NCBI GenBank assembly: GCA_015680685.1
Contig: MNCI01036134.1
Location: 1-21,335, forward strand
Length of the DNA: 21,335 nucleotides
Source: Gnetum montanum
Lineage: Eukaryota; Streptophyta; Gnetopsida; Gnetales; Gnetaceae
Reading direction: 5' to 3'
Shown here: piece by piece, positions 17,889 through 21,335 of the stretch
Layout of the letters: each line of letters opens with the position of its first letter
Position numbering within the stretch: position 1 is the stretch's first letter
Notes under the pieces: model-generated
What the model was told of the DNA's origin: nothing
The model's input: the letters and a program-made list of their open reading frames with translations, nothing else
The model's database searches: none
Program-made: the position numbers and the translations under genes

Positions 17889-19190
17889 ATGAAAACTCGT
17901 CCTCGAGTTCCTTACAATGATATCAGGTAGGTATGGGATTATTAGGGGAAATGGAACTAATGGGATGACATGTGAACGGTCTTTATTACAAGACTTGACA
18001 AAAACTGGTGTTCATGACAACAAGGGTGAACACCTTATTACAATGACATCAGGCCACAGTTGGCAGCTGAGAGAAAAGAGGAGAGAGAATAGAAGAGAAG
18101 AAGAGAGAAGAGTCTTGTTGCTGCCAACGCCTAGATTGCGCCTTCCGTTGTCCATCCGTAAGCGCATTATCAATTCTGCTCCTTGCATAGCGGCTTCAAT
18201 GCTGCTCCACTCCAAGTGTTTGCTCCAGATCCATTCCGTTGTTGTATGATGGCCATCTGCACCCACAACACAATCATATATTAGCAAGGGTAATTGAATC
18301 ATTAAGTAAATCATACCTTGCTTCGGTTTAGGTTCCTTGGCTAAGTTGTGGTATGGCTAATATGGATCTGGGAAAATGTAGATGATGACTACCGAAGGTA
18401 TAGGGGTTAGGAAGAAAAACGAAAAAATCCGGGGCTTAGGATAAAAATCGAAAAATCAGGCCCCGTACCCCCATGACTAATCGCGAACCTCCGGTAGCGT
18501 TAGAATGGAGAACGAAAAGGAGTAGGAAAGATAGGTAAAAAGGGACAACTATGGCATCGGTGAAGGGGATGTCATGATGGAAATGAACAAAAATGTTAAT
18601 TAATTGCAAAAATGTTAAGGAAAAGAAGTTAACTAATGTTCCAAATAGGAATGTCAGTGGGTCCTCCCCAAAGCAGGCTCATGCCCTTAATGCCCTGACA
18701 ATCCCACATTCAAAGAGTCCGTGGGCTCTGGGAATGTCCTTTGGAACAAGAGTTAAAGTCTTAACCGTAAGAATTTACCAAAAAGAAAACAAAGCATCAA
18801 CCAAAGTATATACAATGATACAACCGGCAATGAGGTGAACAATGGAGAGAAGGATGGGAAGAAGAGAAGTGGAATGGAATCCCAAGAACAAGGTGGTGTA
18901 CAGCCCCTTGTGTGTTTGATGATTAATGTGACTTGGCGAATCTCATTCCAACTCTGGCCTCAAACCAACCACTTCCAGTGACTTCGCATCAATGCATTTG
19001 GTCAAACCATCCACTTGGATAACAAGGATGCATCTTCGAAGAGCCACCACCATTCCGACGAAACAAAGGAGAGAATGGGAAGCGAGAAGGGCCTTAGTTA
19101 GAGGGAACACTTTGGTTCCATAACCAGTGCTTGCAGCCCAAATTTTATTTCGTCTAAGGGGTGTGCTTTGAATCCTCACTTTTGATTTTT

Positions 19191-19248
19191 GCTCTTTTTT
19201 CTCTTCTTTTTTCTCTTTTTTTTCTTTCTCCCTTTGTTTTGTGTTTTT
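19191..19248. repeat. Pyrimidine-rich low-complexity tract
   Basis: A run of C and T with 'ctcttttttctc' style units, present in element 2 only; element 1 has about nine T at the same place (4078-4087). Confidence 0.85.
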
Positions 19249-19688
19249 ATGAGTGGGGACCACACCATGCAAAGACTTCTTTATTTTTATTGTCTCAGCT
19301 TCCGATTATTGGGTTACATCGGAACAGTAAGAAAACCCAAGAAGAAAACATCCAAGCACCCAAGTGAATGACCAACACAAAAACATCAAGTTCTCTTGAA
19401 GTCACACCCTTTGCAAATCCTTGAGTCCTTCCTTAGTTTGAGAAATGCCCAGTCACGGGTTCATTGAAGTTCTTATTAAGAAGGAACTGTACATTTCCAA
19501 GCCAAGGGAAACCATAGACTTGATGGATGGATGGATGAAGTGGTCTCATTGCCTGCCATATCAAAAGAACATACCTTAGTATCAACAATGTAACTTAAAG
19601 GTAAAAACCAAACATTGGCAACTAATGAAAAATAGTTCATCCCATCGGCCCGAACACTTATTGGGTGACGAATTTACATGATGGATAA

Positions 19689-19712
19689 CACACACACACA
19701 CACACACACACA
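19689..19712. repeat. (CA)12 microsatellite
   Basis: Twelve perfect CA units inside the 3' region of element 2; element 1 has none at the homologous place (about 5110). Confidence 0.97.
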
Positions 19713-19736
19713 AAAAGATAGAAAAATATAACGATG

Positions 19737-19866
19737 TTGTAAAACAAAAACAAGAAAAGTTAAAGAAATTTGTAAAACAAAAATTAGAAAAGTTAAAGAA
19801 ATTGTAAAACAAAAATGTGAAAAACAAAAACGTTGTAAAACAAAAATGTGTAAAACAAAAACTGAA
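19737..19866. repeat. Expanded 'gtaaaacaaaaa' array in element 2
   Basis: At least six copies of a 'tgtaaaacaaaaa' unit, some with an inserted 'gaaaagttaaagaaat'. It is an expanded form of 5155-5236. Confidence 0.85.
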
Positions 19867-19889
19867 AAAGAACTGAGGGCCCCATATGA

Positions 19890-20777
19890 TTAGCATAGGT
19901 GGCCATCTCCCCCATGACTGAGTTGTGAGGGAGAGATCCGAAGTAGTGAGCGCCTATTTGAATTTCTAAGCAGTGCCCAACTTCTCCCAAATGATGATCT
20001 TAGATTCAGGGGTGGAAGTTGGCGACGCTCACGTTCCAATGTGTCTATGCCACGGTTGTTGGCATGAGTTTCCTCAGTTCGTTCCATGCATATTTGTTTG
20101 CCCTTATGAGAAGCTGTCAACCACGGGGTGTCTACTACTTCTTGTGTGGTTGCTACATACAGGCATCTTTGTTGCAGAGTTTCCTGGGCACACCTGTGAC
20201 ATGGAGACATTTCCTCCGTGTCATCACCCGATGAATCACTGTATGTGATGCATGGAACTATCCTCTTCTCGATCTTTCCACATATGTTTATCTTGGAGAT
20301 TTCCAAGGAAAGATCGCGGATCCTAAGGCATGCATCTACTGTGCTTAGCCATGCCCTTCCCATTATAATTGGGAAGTCCCCTTCGTTGTTGTTAACATCG
20401 ATCACTAGGAAATCCGCTGGGTAGGACCAACCACACACAGTGGTAATAACATCCTCCACTAATCCCAAGGGAATAGTGATGGACTGGTCTGCCAGCTCTA
20501 GTTGGATGTTGCTCTTCTTAAGTTGGGGCAGGTTCCAGGCGTGATACATCTTTCGTGAAATTAAGTTGACTCCGGAACCTGAGTCAAGAAGAGCTCGATG
20601 TGGTGCATTCCCAGCGATCTGCAAATAAATAAAGGGACTCCCAGGATCAGTTAGTTTCCTGGGAAGGTGGCCTACCTTGATCCAGTTAGTTACGGTATGT
20701 GTTAACATAACCGTATGCGTTACACTCCCTTGGACTGAAGGGTGCTCCGAAGTGTTAGTAGTTAGAGGCCTATACAT
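19890..20777 (-). CDS. Aspartic protease frame of element 2, fused to 3' region
   Basis: The 295-residue frame starts at the ATG at 20777, but it is open back to 20888, so this ATG may be internal to a Gag-Pro polyprotein. It contains a retropepsin: 'ALLDSGSGVNLIS' with an intact Asp-Ser-Gly at residues 65-67, and 'FPIIMGRAWLSTVD' (135-148), the hydrophobic-Gly-Arg motif near the end of the fold. Retropepsins act as dimers and cut the Gag polyprotein in the particle. After residue 275 or so the frame crosses the deletion joint near 19952 and reads into former 3' region (SLLRISPSQLSHGGDGHLC). In the part seen the protease has no stop or obvious catalytic loss, unlike element 1. Whether it is expressed is unknown. 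Confidence 0.8.
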   Translation of the reverse strand: MYRPLTTNTSEHPSVQGSVTHTVMLTHTVTNWIKVGHLPRKLTDPGSPFIYLQIAGNAPHRALLDSGSGVNLISRKMYHAWNLPQLKKSNIQLELADQSITIPLGLVEDVITTVCGWSYPADFLVIDVNNNEGDFPIIMGRAWLSTVDACLRIRDLSLEISKINICGKIEKRIVPCITYSDSSGDDTEEMSPCHRCAQETLQQRCLYVATTQEVVDTPWLTASHKGKQICMERTEETHANNRGIDTLERERRQLPPLNLRSSFGRSWALLRNSNRRSLLRISPSQLSHGGDGHLC

Positions 20778-21335
20778 GTACCTGTCCGTTTGTTGTTGCG
20801 AGAGTTTTTTTGGGCTCCTAGTTCTGAAAAAAGGTCTCTTTTCTATACAGTTATCGCCAAAACTAGTACCTAGTTGGATATTTACACTCTAAATATTTAC
20901 AGCTCTCGCGGCGTGACGTTGCTGCGGTTGGGTAGGCAATTCCCCTTGCATTGTTGGAGCAGGAGGTGTTATGGGAACTACTTGAGGAAGAGGTGCGGGT
21001 GGAGTTAGATGATGGACGGAATGTGGGATGTCTCCCAGAGGAGAAGGAGTCCTTCTGAAGTACTCCCGAGCGTAGTAGTGACATTGTGGAGTAGTGTGAC
21101 CCATAGCGTCACCTGGAGAAACTGGCTGCTACACATAATAACCATAAGGATCAGGCTGCCGGTAAGGGTATCGATGTGTCGGCGATGGCATCCCCCATGA
21201 TTGTGGGTATTGCCACTGTTGATGTTGTCCAATGAGCTGTGGAGGCGTTCCACTTGGATAATAGGTCAAGGGTTGGTGGAACTACCTTGGTTTACCTTGT
21301 GGATAAGGTAACCTTCGGGGTGTTTGCCGTTGATT
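20778..21335 (-). pseudogene. C-terminal gag linker of element 2, Pro/Gln/Tyr-rich, three in-frame stops
   Basis: In the protease frame the minus strand reads 'PLTYYPSGTPPQLIGQHQQ', 'SWGMPSPTHRYPYRQPDP', 'PPAPLPQVVPITPPAPTMQG' and 'QPQQRHAARAV', a Pro/Gln-rich linker like that of element 1. Stops in the frame are TAG at 21282-21284 and TAG at 21129-21131, both shared with element 1, and a private TAG at 20889-20891. The 21129 stop is followed by CAGCCA. The zinc knuckle expected further upstream lies outside the window. Confidence 0.75.

Larger units (their letters stand above)
17889..19951 (-). other. Non-coding 3' region of element 2
   Basis: It is collinear with 2695-5320 of element 1 after removing the latter's duplicated segments, and holds each of segments A, C and B once (about 18360-18560, 18945-19030, 19145-19575). 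No frame is conserved with element 1. Internal copies of the polypurine-tract-like motif are at 18468-18479 and 19909-19920. Confidence 0.7.
16867..21335 (-). mobile_element. Element 2: gag-protease-only derivative of the same retrotransposon family (5' part outside window)
   Basis: The order from left to right is 3' LTR (16867-17873), polypurine tract, 3' region collinear with element 1, then directly the protease and the gag linker. At about 19952 homology to the element 1 region ending near 5320 stops and homology to its post-protease sequence near 8695 begins. RT, RNase H and integrase, about 3.4 kb in element 1, are absent without any scar such as N. The 5' LTR and most of gag lie right of the window. 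CpG sites are far better kept than in element 1, so this copy or its source is younger or differently methylated. Confidence 0.9.

Overview
The window reads as nuclear DNA of a land plant, probably a seed plant. It is AT-rich, intron-bearing and dominated by Ty3/gypsy LTR retrotransposons. It also holds tRNA-like SINE heads and a broken copy of the small RNA polymerase II subunit gene RPB11, whose residues resemble plant RPB11. Nothing looks bacterial, plastid or viral. The sequence is a draft assembly: there is a 483-base run of N and three single-N joins.

Layout. Positions 30-440 hold a very decayed LTR of the same family as the two elements below. Positions 441-1843 are AT-rich and end in degenerate copies of a repeat. 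Positions 1844-12658 are a complete but dead minus-strand element (element 1). From right to left it has a 5' LTR, a primer-binding site matching tRNA-Asp, gag, protease, reverse transcriptase, RNase H, integrase, about 2.7 kb of non-coding 3' region, a polypurine tract and a 3' LTR. Gene order and the tRNA-Asp primer suggest the Athila/Tat group. A foreign segment of about 550 bp carrying a 29-bp minisatellite splits its integrase. Positions 12659-16866 are the non-LTR part: SINE pieces, the RPB11 pseudogene (minus strand) and several short tandem duplications. From 16867 to the end is a second minus-strand element of the same family (element 2). It has its 3' LTR, 3' region, an open protease frame and the end of gag; its 5' part lies beyond the window. 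Reverse transcriptase, RNase H and integrase are missing, so it looks non-autonomous.

Points of most interest: (1) two in-frame TAG codons are shared by both elements, and one is followed in both by a CARYYA-type context known from stop-codon readthrough; (2) the gag-protease-only structure of element 2; (3) a polypurine-tract-like motif repeated three times per element; (4) single-N joins that coincide exactly with duplicated segments of equal length, which points to an assembly error; (5) the RPB11 pseudogene; (6) a small tRNA-like insert with an 11-bp target-site duplication, facing another tRNA-like head.

No gene in the window can be defended as intact and functional in the host. All comparisons were made by eye, so percentages are not given and repeat edges are good to a few bases unless stated.
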